The position numbers were made by a program, and so were the translations under genes. Below, piece after piece: positions 24,280 to 35,689 of a stretch of DNA of 64,000 nt (position 1 is its first letter; the number at the start of each line of letters is the position of its first letter). Origin of the DNA: Sphagnum magellanicum (taxonomy: Eukaryota; Streptophyta; Sphagnopsida; Sphagnales; Sphagnaceae). The DNA lies in the NCBI GenBank assembly GCA_021904315.1, contig CM038922.1, positions 9,337,347-9,401,346 of the forward strand, in the 5' to 3' direction. Under the pieces are notes generated by a model, which saw nothing but the letters and a program-made list of their open reading frames with translations, did not search any database and had not been told where the DNA came from.

Positions 24280-24410
24280 CTTTACTAGTTTGCAGTTGAA
24301 AAAGAAATTCCTAGTTGCAAAAAATAATTTGCAAATGTTTTTGTAGTTTTCAACTATATTTGTAGTTGAACAATAGTTGAAAATGTAGTTGCAAAATAAT
24401 GGGGGGGTTT
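24280..24410 (+). repeat. Cluster of TAGTTGAAAA / TTCAACTA motifs
   Basis: At least six short direct and inverted copies of TAGTTG(A/C)A occur in about 130 bp, followed by a run of seven G (24402-24408), immediately left of the truncated gypsy integrase. This may be the subterminal end of an unrecognised element. Confidence 0.4.
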
Positions 24411-24423
24411 TCTACTAATGTTC

Positions 24424-25080
24424 ACACCTAAAAGTTCAAAAAGTTGCTTCCAGGACTTGGATGCGAACTAAGGCCCATGACCAAAAATGATATCTTGAAG
24501 AAGAGCATGATACTAAAAAACATGGTCAAGGAATAACTTAGTTGTCCTTCACTAATAATCGTTTTGGTACACATAATGAAATGAACAATTTTTGTTAGAT
24601 GGTCCACCACCACCAAGATGGAATCATAAGAACTAGAAGGTGAAAGGTTTATGACGAAGTCCTTGGAAATTAAAGACCACGAGGATGGATGGATCAACAA
24701 TGGTTAAAGGCGACCATGGGGGTGATGATGAAGATTCTTTGTTCGAGCACAAACATCGCAAGATTTGACAAATTCCTTCACATACTTCCAAAGTTGTGAC
24801 CACTAATAATCTTGAGACACTAATTCCATGGTCTTGTTGAATCCAAAATGGCCTATAGCTAAAACATTGTACCTAGCCTAAAGACCTTGAAGTTGCACAA
24901 GGCCATCATGAACATACAAAAGACCATTTTGAAACTCAATCTTAACATGATCATTTGAAAAATCATGGACTTGATGATGACTCGTGAATTGGCCTTGGAT
25001 GCCAACAGCTAAAGGGTTTTTTTTCAAATTTTCACAAATTTGACAAAGAAGGATTGTGTCATCAAGAATTCTTGACAACG
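24424..25080 (-). pseudogene. Ty3/gypsy integrase remnant
   Basis: The minus strand encodes, in broken frames, the zinc-binding N-terminal part (near 24720-24790) and then the core with SKDFVINLSPSSSYDSILVV and VDHLTK, typical of gypsy integrase. Further upstream HDFSNDHVKIEFQNGLLYVH matches the linker before the zinc finger. The left end stops abruptly at about 24424. Positions 24424-24540 are nearly identical to 63885-64000, so both belong to one subfamily. Confidence 0.85.
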
Positions 25081-25340
25081 CTTGAAGTCAAAGATAGTCA
25101 AACTTGAAAATGACATCACATTATTACTCATAGGCTACATCTCCCTCCCTAGGTGTAAAGTACGAACAACAAAACAATGCATTGGGTTTCCCTTGCTTGT
25201 GTCCGAGATGATATGTGATGACAAACTACAATTGAGATAAGGACAATGCCCACCGAGCTTGGCATCAATTCAAAACACGAATTGTCATGAAATATTGTCC
25301 CAGTACCTTGGATATGAAAAGACACTCCTGCTATTGGATA
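25081..25340 (-). pseudogene. Ty3/gypsy RNase H C-terminal remnant
   Basis: Reading the minus strand across frames gives RWALSLSQL, then FVITYHLGHKQGKPNAL, close to the RWxLxLSxFxFxITYRPGxxQGKPDALSRR end of gypsy RNase H. Internal stops are present. It is contiguous with the integrase remnant at 24424-25080. Confidence 0.65.
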
Positions 25341-25740
25341 ATTTGTGAAGCGGAAGGGGAAGAAGGGAAGACACAAGGTGAAAGAAAACTAGGGGATATG
25401 ATCAGAAACAAGTAGCAAATTTTGGAGTCAAAGTTGCGGTCGATGTCAGCAAGGGAGTTGGAAGCCAAATTGTCGGCAATGCGAATTGTGTCACCCCCCG
25501 AACAATCTTTTGGACATGTGAACAATAGCTGACAACTTGCCATCCTTGGATATCACATATCCTAAGATAATGCATGAATGCACCATAAACATGCATTTTT
25601 CAAGGTTCAAGCTTATACTGAATACTCTGCATTTATCAAACCATAGTCATAACTTTGGTAAATGGGTGTCCAAATTGGTGAACATGTTAAAGTCATCTAA
25701 GAATAGTTTCATGAACATTATAAAATAGTCCTTGAAAGGT
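25341..25740. other. Unassigned sequence between RNase H and RT remnants
   Basis: The expected RNase H N-terminal half is not recognisable here. Minus frames 25331-25543 and 25402-25596 give no known motif. It may be a foreign insertion or a heavily decayed segment joining two different gypsy elements. Confidence 0.4.
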
Positions 25741-26540
25741 GTACTCACTGCCCGTTAATAAGTCGGTGGAACATTTTTGAGCCCAAATGGCATCATTACC
25801 CAAACAAAAGCTCCCCAATCAGTGATGAATGCAGTCTTGTACTTATCTTTTGGGGCGATCTTGATTTGGTGATAATCAAAAAATCCATCAAAAAACGGAT
25901 AAACATCGTGCCTCACCACTTCATCCAATACCTCTTTAGTAAAAGGTAAAGGATATGGATCCTTCTTGGTAACATCATTGAATCGTCGGAAATCACTACT
26001 ACAAAATTTGGGTGTAGTTCGTTAGTCCCATTCACTAGACCAATGAATTCACTACTTTTCAACTAGTCCCCATTTACTAAGACCAATGAAATCACTCAAA
26101 ATCTAGTGAGATCACTTAGTGTATAGGAACACCTTTTGATGTAGTGAATCCACGCAGATTTGGAGCTTGCCATTTTTATTTGATGAATAACAATTTGTGA
26201 TAGCTAACTAGCTTCCTCCATTGGAGCAATGAGACCACCATTTTAAAGCTTCTCTAAATCCTAATTGATTATTGTAACATAATTTAGGTTCATTTGGTAC
26301 TTGGTTTGATGAACAAATGGGATAATGGTGTCGAATTTGATGCAATGTTGAACAATTTCATCATGGAATTCCCTTCAAGTCAATATAATTCTTTATACGT
26401 CTTTATATTTTTAGAGCAATGTTTTGATATTTATGGCAACTGGTCTAACCAATGCCACATTCAACTTAACCATCTAAGGATGTTCAATAGTCCCCAAATT
26501 GAGTAGTCATACCTAGTGATCCTCATGTAATCTCCAACTC
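25741..26540 (-). pseudogene. Ty3/gypsy reverse transcriptase remnant, split by a miniature element
   Basis: On the minus strand the RT begins near 26440 with QHCIKFDTIIPFVHQTKYQM and continues to LIAPMEEAS near 26210. It is then interrupted by the CACTA-ended insert at 25994-26146 and resumes with KKDPYPLPFTKEVLDEV, DGFFDYHQIKIAPKDKYKTA and MMPFGLKNVPPTY. The PFGLKNxPPTY form is typical of non-chromovirus plant gypsy elements. The catalytic YxDD box is not recognisable. Confidence 0.85.
25994..26146 (+). mobile_element. Miniature CACTA-ended element, 153 bp, inserted in gypsy RT
   Basis: Starts CACTACTACAAAAT and ends ATTTTGTAGTAGTG-like as TTTTGATGTAGTG. It is flanked by AAT at 25991-25993 and 26147-26149. 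It contains TTCACTAG, CAATGAATTCACT and CTCAAAATCTAGTGA phrases shared with the other two copies. Because it interrupts a recognisable RT, it is younger than that gypsy fossil. Confidence 0.9.
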
Positions 26541-27540
26541 TTAGACTTTGATACATGCAAAAGTAGTATCAACCAAAATCTATCCCTCAAAATGTGGAAA
26601 GTTGAATGTCAGCTCCTTTGTACCAATTTCTACACCAAAAATTGTAGCATTAAGAATTTTTGATTCCAATAATGTGATAGTCTCGAAGGTAAATAAATTT
26701 AATTTCACTACTAAGAATATTTTTCTTCTTTGTCTATGACTCCTTCCATCATATTGTAGCATAACAAAACTTTGGGACATTTAGTATTGTTATCCAAATG
26801 TTTGGTGACAACAATGGTTCACATTGTGCCATTGCCTTCGATTATGATTAGGTTATTTCCCCAATCACAAGTGACATGTGCATTAAGCAATCATGGTCGA
26901 ACTAATAACATGGAATAATTGGAATCCAAAACATTATTCTTCATTATTGTGAATGTCACAATGTAAGGAATCCCATGAATGTGGATTTTGAGGTCCTTGA
27001 TGAGTCCAACTAGTTTAGTGAAGATTTGATCCACCATCTAGAGTGTGTACAATGTTGGTTTAGGACTAGGAAGCCTTAACCATTTCCATAGTTCTTTCAT
27101 CATGATGTTCATGCCATATCTTCCATCCACTAGGACATGTTCAACCATATTTTTGCCCACCTGAACTTATTTCATAGCCATGTGAAGATCAATCACCACC
27201 AAAGTGATAACTGGATTAGGTCTTAACATGGTGATAGTTTTTCTTCTTGGGGAAAATTTGGCAACAACATATTGTCTCAAATCTAGAGAGATCCTAAAGA
27301 GCAGGCACAAGGTAAATGTATGTTTATTTTCCAACAATTGTTAGCTGATATCCTTCAAAACTAAAGAATTTTCGATTGGCCTAGTGTTTTTAGTAAATCC
27401 GACGACACTAGTATTTTTAGTAGAGTTGGTAAAATTGGTGGCATTGATAGATCTAGTAGCACTGGTAGATTTGGTAGATCCGGAAACACTAGTAGATTTA
27501 GTAAAACTAGTAAAATTGGTAGTCTGATGGATCCAGAAAA
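26541..27540 (-). pseudogene. Gypsy protease-like and linker region remnant
   Basis: Broken minus frames between gag and RT contain MLLVRPWL, then HVTCDWGNNLI and TIVVTKHL. These correspond to the SMLLGRPWLRxAxVxHDWGxN segment of the protease region in plant gypsy elements, also seen at 41264-41518. A run of TAGTAxxACTxGTAGAT-like triplet-rich sequence at 27400-27530 is a short local repeat. Confidence 0.7.
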
Positions 27541-28090
27541 CTAATCTTCAATATCTAGACCAAAATTCTTGGTGAGATTAGATTTAACCGGAATTTGTAT
27601 ATCGGCTCTAGGTGGCTCCTTTTGTTGTATGTCCTTAATGGCTTCTTCAAATGAATGTTGAAGCCTTTTTTCTTTTTGCCAATCAACCAAGCTTTTGTTC
27701 TTGAAAGGTTCTTTCTCTTTGAATACCACATTTTTGGGTATATAATTACGGGTGGTTATTGTCAAAACCATGTTAACAACAACATCATCCTTTTTGGGTG
27801 TAGTTGTCATTGCCTATTCCCTAAACATGGCCTAAGCTATGTCCTTATGAGGGGAATCATAAATTTTATGTTTAATGAAATTACATATGAAGCAGTGGTA
27901 AATGATGAAATTGGATTTATTCACTTCCCCTCGACCTCCTTTGTTACCAAATTTATTTCATGTACCACCAAGTTAGGTCGAAACTCCATTCATTGCTACC
28001 TCCTTTTTATCATTAAAATTATTGTTCAAGTTGTCTAGATTCCAATGGCAATGCTCCTTGGAATGTCTTGGTTTATTACATTGACCATAG
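27541..28090 (-). pseudogene. Gypsy gag C-terminus with degenerate zinc knuckle
   Basis: The minus frame 27810-27541 reads KDDVVVNMVLTITTRNYIPK then FKEKEPFKNKSLVDWQKEKR, matching the corresponding block of the 42-kb element (VDWDKEKRLKKSM). Upstream, CFICNFIKHKIYDSPHKD looks like a CCHC zinc knuckle with a lost final Cys, consistent with gag nucleocapsid. Confidence 0.75.
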
Positions 28091-28760
28091 ACCACATCTA
28101 TTCTCATTCCTTCATTAGCCTTCTCCTACTTAGTTGGCGGTTCGAGTAATTTTTAGTATTCATTAGTGTTTCCCATTTTTTTTCACAAGTGATTGCTATT
28201 TTATTATGTTTGAACAAGGTGTCCCTCTTCATCCCCACTTTGGCTATCCAAGGATACGATTGTAAATTTGTTCGAAAGAAAATTGTTAGCAGACTATTGT
28301 TTGTTTAATATTGAAGGTAATTTGTAAGTTTCAATATACGTTCATAATATACTTCCACCTTCTTGTCTCCACCTTGCTTTATCATTCATAATGCCATGTA
28401 CACTTGTTCATCCATTTGTACTTTTTGATATCACTTACAAAATGCAACCTTTAACTCTTCAAATTTGCAAACCAAATGGGCTCTCATAAAATTCTCTCCC
28501 CACTTGAATATGGCATTATGAAATGTAAAACAAAACAGATTGACGATGTTAGCATCATTCTTCTTTCCATTGGCTTAAATGGCCTTGCAAAACACGCATA
28601 CATGAACATGTAGATCCGTTCTTGCAATGTAAATGGAGTAGGGTAAGGATTTCCTACTTGATGGGGGATTTGGTGTTATAGGGGGTTGGATAGGTTACCA
28701 TGAAGAGTACCATCGATTCTAGGTAGGTCCTATCCATGCCCTTGCTAGTCCTACATCGTA
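28091..28760 (-). pseudogene. Gypsy gag capsid-region remnant
   Basis: The minus strand encodes FKWGENFMRAHLVCKFEELK, then FCKRYQKVQMDEQVYMAL and KVEVYYERILKLTNYLQ, characteristic of plant retrotransposon gag (W...F..L...F...F). The order with the zinc knuckle downstream and protease beyond is as expected. Confidence 0.8.
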
Positions 28761-28788
28761 TGATATTGGATTTTGGTCTATTGGGTGT

Positions 28789-28900
28789 TTGCTACCACCA
28801 TCTCCTAGAGGACCATTACTACCACCTCTTGGTAAACCGCTACCACCACCTCCTAGAGGTCCACCTCCTGGAGGCCCGTTACCACTGCCATTGGTGGTAG
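28789..28900 (-). repeat. Short Gly/Pro-coding repeat in gag
   Basis: Repeated CCACCACCTCCTAGAGG-like units. On the minus strand they encode a Gly-rich stretch (LPRGG, GPPGGG), on the plus strand Pro-rich; the minus reading fits the surrounding gag. Confidence 0.6.
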
Positions 28901-29402
28901 GTACAGTCTATCCACCAATAAGCAGTTTACCAACATCTCCAATCAAGGGGTCTTTCCCTTTGGTCACGGTACGGTTTTCCGATAGGAATGATTCATGGCA
29001 TCCTAGGGTTGTGTTTTCTTTTGGAATAGTTCTCATCCCCATTTGAAGGCTCTTCATGATCCATTACGATCCCAACTTGTATAATTCTTGGAACTAGTTT
29101 TGGTGATGTCGTGGGGTTAATTAAGGGGTTAGACATAGGAGGCCACATTGTGGGAACACCCCTATGCCCCCGTAACCAGAACCAAAATATGGTGTATAGG
29201 GTGCAACATGAAGATACATTGAGTTTGGAAAACCTACCGGATTTTTTTCTATGACATTTTCGATAATCATAATAAAAACATGTGGAATAATTGGCTCTCT
29301 ACAAGGTATATTAGGTAGTGCTGAAGGATAAACCAGATTTTGAATATTCGAAAATAGATTTTGGACGGGTACTAATACCAGATATGGTCTATGATCTATC
29401 AA
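28901..29402 (-). pseudogene. Gypsy gag N-terminal region remnant
   Basis: The 93-codon minus frame 29402-29121 (GSGYGGIGVFPQCG near its end) lies between the gag body and the primer-binding site and so is positioned as gag N-terminus. Sequence similarity itself is weak. Confidence 0.45.
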
Positions 29403-30145
29403 TATTGTGTGTGCAAGTAAGACATTACTAGACTAATAACGACAAGTGTATGTCTGATGACCTGAACTTTGACAAAAAATACAAGTTAGAAATGCATGAG
29501 GAAAAGCATGAATGTTAAAAACAAGGGTTACCAAAATTTCTTGATGGAACATTTCTTCATTTGAAATACTCATCCTCAAAGGCTACATGCTTAGTACCTC
29601 ATTAAAAGGCTCCTTCCCCTAAAATCGACATAGTTTATCAATTTGCCTCTAGAATTAATCAATTATTTCACTTTCTTTTGCATGTGGACTTGTCACAATG
29701 ATATCATGGTATGAAAAAAAAAATTCGGTAAGATCCCACATCAATTTTCATGGAATTTCTAGTTTAATTTTGATGTGTCATAATTTTAATGGATGATTTT
29801 TGGTATTGTAGGTCGTGTAGTTTCTGGTTTGATTTTTTGGTTAAGTCCTTTAATTCATTTTGCTCCCCATTATGAAAGGCCACAACCTCCTTTTGGGTTG
29901 CTCTAACCACTCCGGGTTACTCACATGGCCTACTTCAGCACTTTCTTGCAAAACCTACTCCATTCTTTTCTTCACACTCGTTGTCAACACTGTTGGCATA
30001 TTGTAAATAACTACAAAAAATTTGTAATCTACGAGTTATTTTGGTTTTTTTAAAAAAATTTGTCAAACAACAATAAATTATCTGCGATTTGTTTTGGTAG
30101 AGCCAAATAAGAATGATAATGAGCTAGAAATTTTGGATTCAATAT
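29403..30145 (-). other. Untranslated leader of the gypsy element
   Basis: No recognisable coding sequence between the candidate PBS and gag. It is inferred to be the element's 5' leader, with decay. Confidence 0.4.
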
Positions 30146-30162
30146 TCGTGGTATGGTTGCCA
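30146..30162 (-). other. Candidate primer-binding site
   Basis: TGGCAACCATACCACGA on the minus strand starts two bases after the LTR end (TAACA-TT-TGG). The 45-kb element has the same layout with TGGTCACCATCTTG. I could not assign the priming tRNA. Confidence 0.55.
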
Positions 30163-30164
30163 AA

Positions 30165-31043
30165 TGTTAAGACCACTTGGTGAACTATGGGGTTTTTAAA
30201 GAAATAAAATAAAGGAGCAGAAAAAAAATCTTTTTATTCTCTTTGGTAAGCAAAAAACTTTAACACAAAAGGGATTGTCCCATCTTAGTAAGGTAGTTTC
30301 ATAAACCTTTTACATGAACAAACCTAAAGCAAACATGTATTAAAAAATATTCACATATAAAAAGTCAAAATACTTCAAACCTACCAAGGAAAACAACTAC
30401 ACATGGAATTCTACATACAAAGGTGTTAACAATTTTTCTATTCCCATTAAGTTTTCAACTCCTGAATTTTCTAGCAATAGGTTCTTAAAACAACAAGTAC
30501 ATTAACACAAAAAATTTAGATCTATTTACAACTCCTAAACTAATATGTATTCAGATTGTAAATAGCTTTAAGAAAAATCTTGCTAAAACAAAATATGTTT
30601 TCATGTTTCCAAGTGAGGAAGAAACAAAAAATCAAAAATTACATTAAAAAGTTTATTTGGAAAGGTTTATCTTCCTAGTCTTTATATTAACTAATTCAAA
30701 ATCCAACTGTCATATTAGACCATTTAAACAATCATTAATCAATATTAAGCTAACAATCCCAAAAATTTAAAAACTACACCATGTTTAACCACCTATTCCA
30801 TTACTTGTTCTGCCAACCACAAGTTCTACTAACTACAGGTTCTACATACTATTAGTTGACTATGATTGACATTTCAACCTATCTACTTACCCAATGTAAT
30901 GTTCCTTATCTCTTTCTTATAACCAATTAGATCAATGCCACATGTTAGGTTAGTATAATAGGTTGGTTAAACCACATGTTAGATATAACAACCTGTTTTA
31001 ACCTATAACCTACTAGGTCACATGTTACAAAATCTGGGTAACA
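30165..31043 (-). mobile_element. Gypsy LTR, 879 bp
   Basis: On the minus strand it begins TGTTACCC and ends CTTAACA, giving 5-bp inverted TGTTA/TAACA ends. It is followed by a candidate PBS and gag, so it acts as the 5' LTR of the element running to about 25 kb. It is preceded by a polypurine tract and a pol-like C-terminus, as a 3' LTR would be. No second copy of this LTR was recognised in the window. Confidence 0.65.
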
Positions 31044-31054
31044 TTATCCCCCCT
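31044..31054 (-). other. Candidate polypurine tract
   Basis: AGGGGGGATAA on the minus strand abuts the LTR start. A tract here belongs to an element lying to the right, now truncated at 31168. Confidence 0.55.
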
Positions 31055-31168
31055 GAAAACTACATTTTGTCCTCGAAATGTTAGTTAAAGGTTTTAGGTT
31101 CTCTTGGTCTTTTGCAATTGGTTGGGTGATGGTTTTTTTGATAGGTTCAGCATTTGGTTCCTCCACAC
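31055..31168 (-). pseudogene. Remnant of a gypsy pol C-terminus
   Basis: The minus frame reads VEEPNAEPIKKTITQP, later NISRTKCSFQGG, placed right before the polypurine tract as the tail of a gypsy polyprotein would be. It is cut off on its 5' side by the repeat at 31169. Confidence 0.4.
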
Positions 31169-31535
31169 TGTCGCAACCCCAGCTTTGGGCTCGCGACCAA
31201 GGCAAAGGGCTTGCAAGGTTGCGGGCCAAGAGGAAGGAAGCTCGGGAGTCAAAGCAAAGGCATTGCAAGGGTGCGAGCCAAAAGGAAACGAGGGAGTCAC
31301 ATCACATACTCCCGGGAATGTAAGAAAGTGTGAGGGAGTGTGAGGAGTGAACACTCACGTTCCCAAGGCAACTCCCACTTTGGGAGATGGAGTCCCGGTG
31401 GACTTCCAAAACTTTAGAGAGCGATTTGAGGGGTCAAAATTCAATGGCTTGTGGCGTTCTTTATATCATTGGAAAGCTCTTGAAACGTAGATGTCTAAAA
31501 TGGGCTCGCATTGCTCATTCAAACATCTGAAAGAT
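31169..31535 (+). repeat. Partial copy of the 11.5-13.3 kb LTR-like arm
   Basis: Starts TGTCGCAACCCCAGC and follows the arm at 11456 in order (GGGCTCGCGACC, a CTCCCACTTTGGGAG block, AACGTAGATGTCTAAAATG) until about 31530. It is CG-rich and less decayed than the other copies, and carries an extra internal duplication of about 60 bp near 31205-31300. It truncates a gypsy pol remnant on its left. Confidence 0.75.
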
Positions 31536-31559
31536 ATTCAGTATTTCAAGAAATAATTA

Positions 31560-32400
31560 GTGATGTTTATAGGGCTTGAAATGTTCAAAAGACCAAGGAA
31601 GTGAATATTAGGCTTAGAAATATACCAGAATTGAAAAAAATAATAGTTTAATATTTTCATATTTTAGGTATTATTTTCTATAGTCGTCATTGACCATAAG
31701 GGTCAAAGTGATCTACAAGCCCATGAATTGTAACTTGGCTAAGAGATATACCAAGATGAAAAAATATTAATTCAAATATTCAAATATATATTTGAATATA
31801 TATAAGGCCCTTTAGTTGACACCAACCGTAGGGCTTGAAATATTCTTGAGTCCAAGGAAGTGCAACTTAGGCCTAAAGATAAACCTAAATTGCAAATATA
31901 TAATATTTTAATATTTTAGTATGTACATAATTAATTTCAAGTCGTCATTGACCATAGGGGTCAAAGTGATCTAAAGGCCTATGGATTGCAACTTGCTTAA
32001 AAAATATACTAGAATGGAAAAATATTTATTCCAATATTCAAAATATGAAGATTTATTCCTTATAGTCAACGTCGACCATAAGGCTTAAAATATTTTAGAG
32101 TCCAAGAAACTGTTAAATAGGTCTAGAAATAGACCTGAATTGCAAATATGTAATATTTCAATATGTAACTAACTAGTCTTTATAGTCATCACCGACCATA
32201 GGGGTCAAAGTGATTTAAAGGCCATAGAATTGCAAATTGGCCTATAGATTATGTGTCAACATTCTTATAGTCAACATGACCATAGGGTGTGAATTGTCCT
32301 AATGGCTCAAAGATATATTATAATGACTAAAATACAATAATCCAATATTTTAACATGTAAGGAACTATTTTGTAGTCACCATTAAACATAAAGGTTAAAG
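31560..32400 (+). repeat. Tandem array of two alternating units (A and B), pair period about 250 bp
   Basis: Unit A holds GTCGTCATTGACCATAGGGG followed by TCAAAGTGATCTAAAGGCC; copies start at 31683, 31941, 32185 and 32375. Unit B holds GTCAACGTCGACCATAGGGC followed by TTGAAATATT and a GAGTCCAAGGAAGTG phrase; copies start near 31566, 31814, 32064 and 32270. A and B are related to each other, so a ~125-bp unit was duplicated into a dimer that then spread. Confidence 0.85.
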
Positions 32401-32600
32401 CACTACTATAGAACATGTCCCTATTCCACTACCCATTCAACTCAACATTGAGTGGGAAGGCTCCATTTCCATTGAACTGGTAAACAAGTGGAAATGTTGG
32501 GTGATTTGGAACGCGTGGCAAGGTGCCCACTACAACTCCACTATGCACCCCTCCTATCCATTAAGTTTCAATGGATTCCATTTGTATGATTTGTTTTTTT
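32401..32600 (+). mobile_element. Possible CACTA-type terminus with subterminal repeats
   Basis: CACTACTATAGAAC at 32401 resembles the CACTA ends seen elsewhere and is followed by short repeated CCACTAC / CATTCAAC-like motifs. A partner inverted end with a matching 3-bp duplication was not found, so the element is incomplete or the call is wrong. Confidence 0.35.
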
Positions 32601-35600
32601 GGGGGGTTGCTCGTCCGATGGAATGGACATCACCTGGAGTGCCTTAAACATGTTGTTCCAACGTCCAATGTCATGGTTATCGAATACTAATGATTAATTA
32701 TAACCCATAATTGGGTTTAGGGCAGTTGAAAGTTTAATATGCATCCCAAGAGGCCTAGTCCCCTTGGTGACAAAAAAAGATGTAATTATGTGATTAGAAT
32801 TTTGGAAGCTCTCATCACCTTTGGCTGACACATAACCTTACATTGCAAGGAAAAATTAAAATCAATTAAACATACATGATAGTAGAAGGTATTAATGTCA
32901 TTAGTTTTACATTATCCATAGTGGTGCATCTAAGCGGCCAGTTTCCAAATTAGTACAACTTTAACACGGTGATTCATCAAAATGGACCATGCAAATTCAC
33001 TTGAGACTATATGTTAAACCCTACTATGAATACATCTTTCAAACCTAACCCCTTCAATCCTTTGTAATTTCAACTAAGGCATCTAACATGTTGATATATA
33101 TCCATGAATGAATGTTCCATTTGCCATATATATGATCTATAGGAAATTTCAATGGTACTACAAAAAATAATAGCAAAAGTTTTGCAAGTCAACTTTAAGG
33201 GGACAATCCAAGAATATGTCACAAGAATCATAATTACCTGCCCATGAAATGCCAATACAAATAACATTAAATCATACCTACCACATAGATGGCATCAACA
33301 ATCACTTGCCATACATATGGACATCCCTTGTCATGATTCTCTCATAACCACACCACATGTCCCCCCTAATGCTTGACAACTTGCAAGTAGTAGAGACCAA
33401 CATGGATGCTTATAATTACCCATATATTCTCATTACAAACTCCATAGGTCTCCAAGAAAACCTAAACATATAATTTTCAAATTAACATACGTAATGTAGA
33501 CTACTAGGTGAATCTTAGTGATATAAATAGAAATTGGGGTTGCCGCAAAGACATTCATACAAAGATATTCATCATGGGATGCTAATTGTGGCCAAAATGA
33601 AATAGTCAAAATGGATATTCGTTTAAGCACCAATCTACCTAATAATGATTTGATCATGCATTGATCAGGCAACAAATCATTTTGCATACAAAGGTGAACA
33701 TATAAGGAGAGGCCTATGTATAAATAACACCTATACTCAATGACAATGAGTTAGCAAATGTAGCATGTGAGTAGGTGGAAAATTATATCTTGTCACAATT
33801 CATGTGGTAGCAAAAATTGAGCCTCCCATATGATGTAGCATTTCTCTTTGGTGTTTGTTAATGTATTGTCAAGGGTTATAACCAATGGAATGCGCTTTGA
33901 CTCATATCGCATAACATGCATAGCAGGGTAGATTACTCGAGTCACCATCACCATATGTTCCCCTTCCCCGCATAAAGTTGGCAACTTAGGTGTCATTTTG
34001 CTTTGTGAACCCTTACAAACCCTAGCAATAGCTTCAGCCACAACTACATTAGGGAATGTTGGGTGGATCACTATGCATTCGGTCCCAAATTTAAGTGGGG
34101 TTTACAAGAACATGTGTCATTTCCATTGTCATGCAAAGAACACTAGAAATTAAGTTACAACCTTAAGGGTAGTTTGGGTGAAAATCAAATCAAAGCGCCA
34201 ATTAATGCATAATTAAGACGAATGAAAGTGCATTTACAATCTCGGTTCGAGGTTGCAAAGACATAGGATGGCCCACTTTTGCCCCCTTGTTTGTGCCTAC
34301 TAGTAGTGTAGGAGGTCCTTGAATGACCTTTACCCTTTGGCAGCTTGAAAGTTGCCTCATGTAACTCTTTGACATTTTAAAGGTCTAGTTTGAACAAGTG
34401 TTTATTGGTTGCCAACCTTTGTGTGCTTTTAGCCTAAATTAAAACACTTTTCCCCTTATCTACAATTGGAAGTATTGCGCATCAACAATTGGCCCCTAAC
34501 CTACATGGGCTTCTCCAAGTTTAGTCACATGTTTGTGCACCACCATAGCCAAGTGCGCACAGCCTTCAGGAGGCACCTTGGCTCCAAGTTCTTCAGTTCA
34601 TGTTTGCACATCATTAACTGGATTATGTGTTTATTTAATCCACCCATGTCCCCACAACATCATGATCCTCACCTTTAGAAGACATAACCAATTCCACTAT
34701 GTTGTGGCGAGTCTTCTTTTTATGTTTCCTTCTTGCCTGCTAGCTTTTCTTAGCCACAATAAGTAAGCAGTCCGATGATTTGGCATTAGAGCCACTTTCA
34801 TTCCCATTTGAGCATTCCACTAGTTTGGTGTCCCTAATCATATATGGGCTTACAAGTGCATAAATCAAGTCACCCGCTTGTGGACCTTCTCGAGTTTCCT
34901 CCCCCTTGCTTTCAACCTCTTGTCCTACAAGAGAAAACCCTAAAACATCATATTTGTAGGCTATGAGGACAGTTTGGGAAGTCTTGGGATTTGGAGACTT
35001 GTGCATACTAGTCAAGTCAATACCCACTACCTGGTTCGACACAATAGTGGTAGTAAGCCTTTCCACTTGGCCATTAACACCCTTTATTACATCCGCATAT
35101 GTATGTTGATCTATTACGTCCCCCTTCCTCCCATCATTGGCAACACCCATGCTCTAATCTAGTTCAGCCTTTGGGGTTGTACTCTCAACCCCAACTTTTA
35201 ATTTGGCCTTGTTGACTTCAATACTTGGACGAAATTGGAGTGTCAAGGGGGTGGAGGAGAAAGTGACCATGGATGGCACCAAGATGGTGGCCATCTCCTT
35301 TAGAACATTACTAGATGGTTGTTTGGTCATTTGGGTTGTGGACCTAGGTGTCTCATACACCAACTCCTTGGGGGGCAAATCTACTCAATGCTTGGAGTGT
35401 TGCCTTGCTTGGAACATAGCTTTGATCTCAATCAAAGAAGTTGCCATGGAGTCCACCTTGGCCATCCCTACACCAAGTTGTCCACCTTACTATCAATGGT
35501 TGCCCTCCAATTTGCATCTAGCATAGAAGTAGGTGGCAATTCAATCTTTGCCTTCTTTTCTACCATTCAATGTCCCACACTTTGCTGTTCACCACCAATA

Positions 35601-35689
35601 ATCCCACACCCAATGCATGTAAAACCATGTAGCACCATGTCCATGATTTTCAAGCACTAAAGGTTTGGACAATAATATTGGAAAGATAA
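32601..35689 (-). other. Degenerate minus-strand coding-like region, unrecognised
   Basis: Several adjacent minus-strand frames (35378-35154, 35150-34740, 34071-33793, 33687-33433) have mixed, non-repetitive amino-acid content and follow one another as if parts of one decayed gene. Motifs such as DLIYALVSPYMIRDTKLVE are visible but I recognise no family. The position left of an En/Spm-like transposase fragment on the same strand makes transposon origin likely. Confidence 0.35.

Noticed and set aside
28789..29046. Plus-strand proline-rich frame as a host gene
   Set aside because: The minus strand here is gag of a gypsy element in the correct order; the plus reading is the opposite strand of a Gly-rich stretch.
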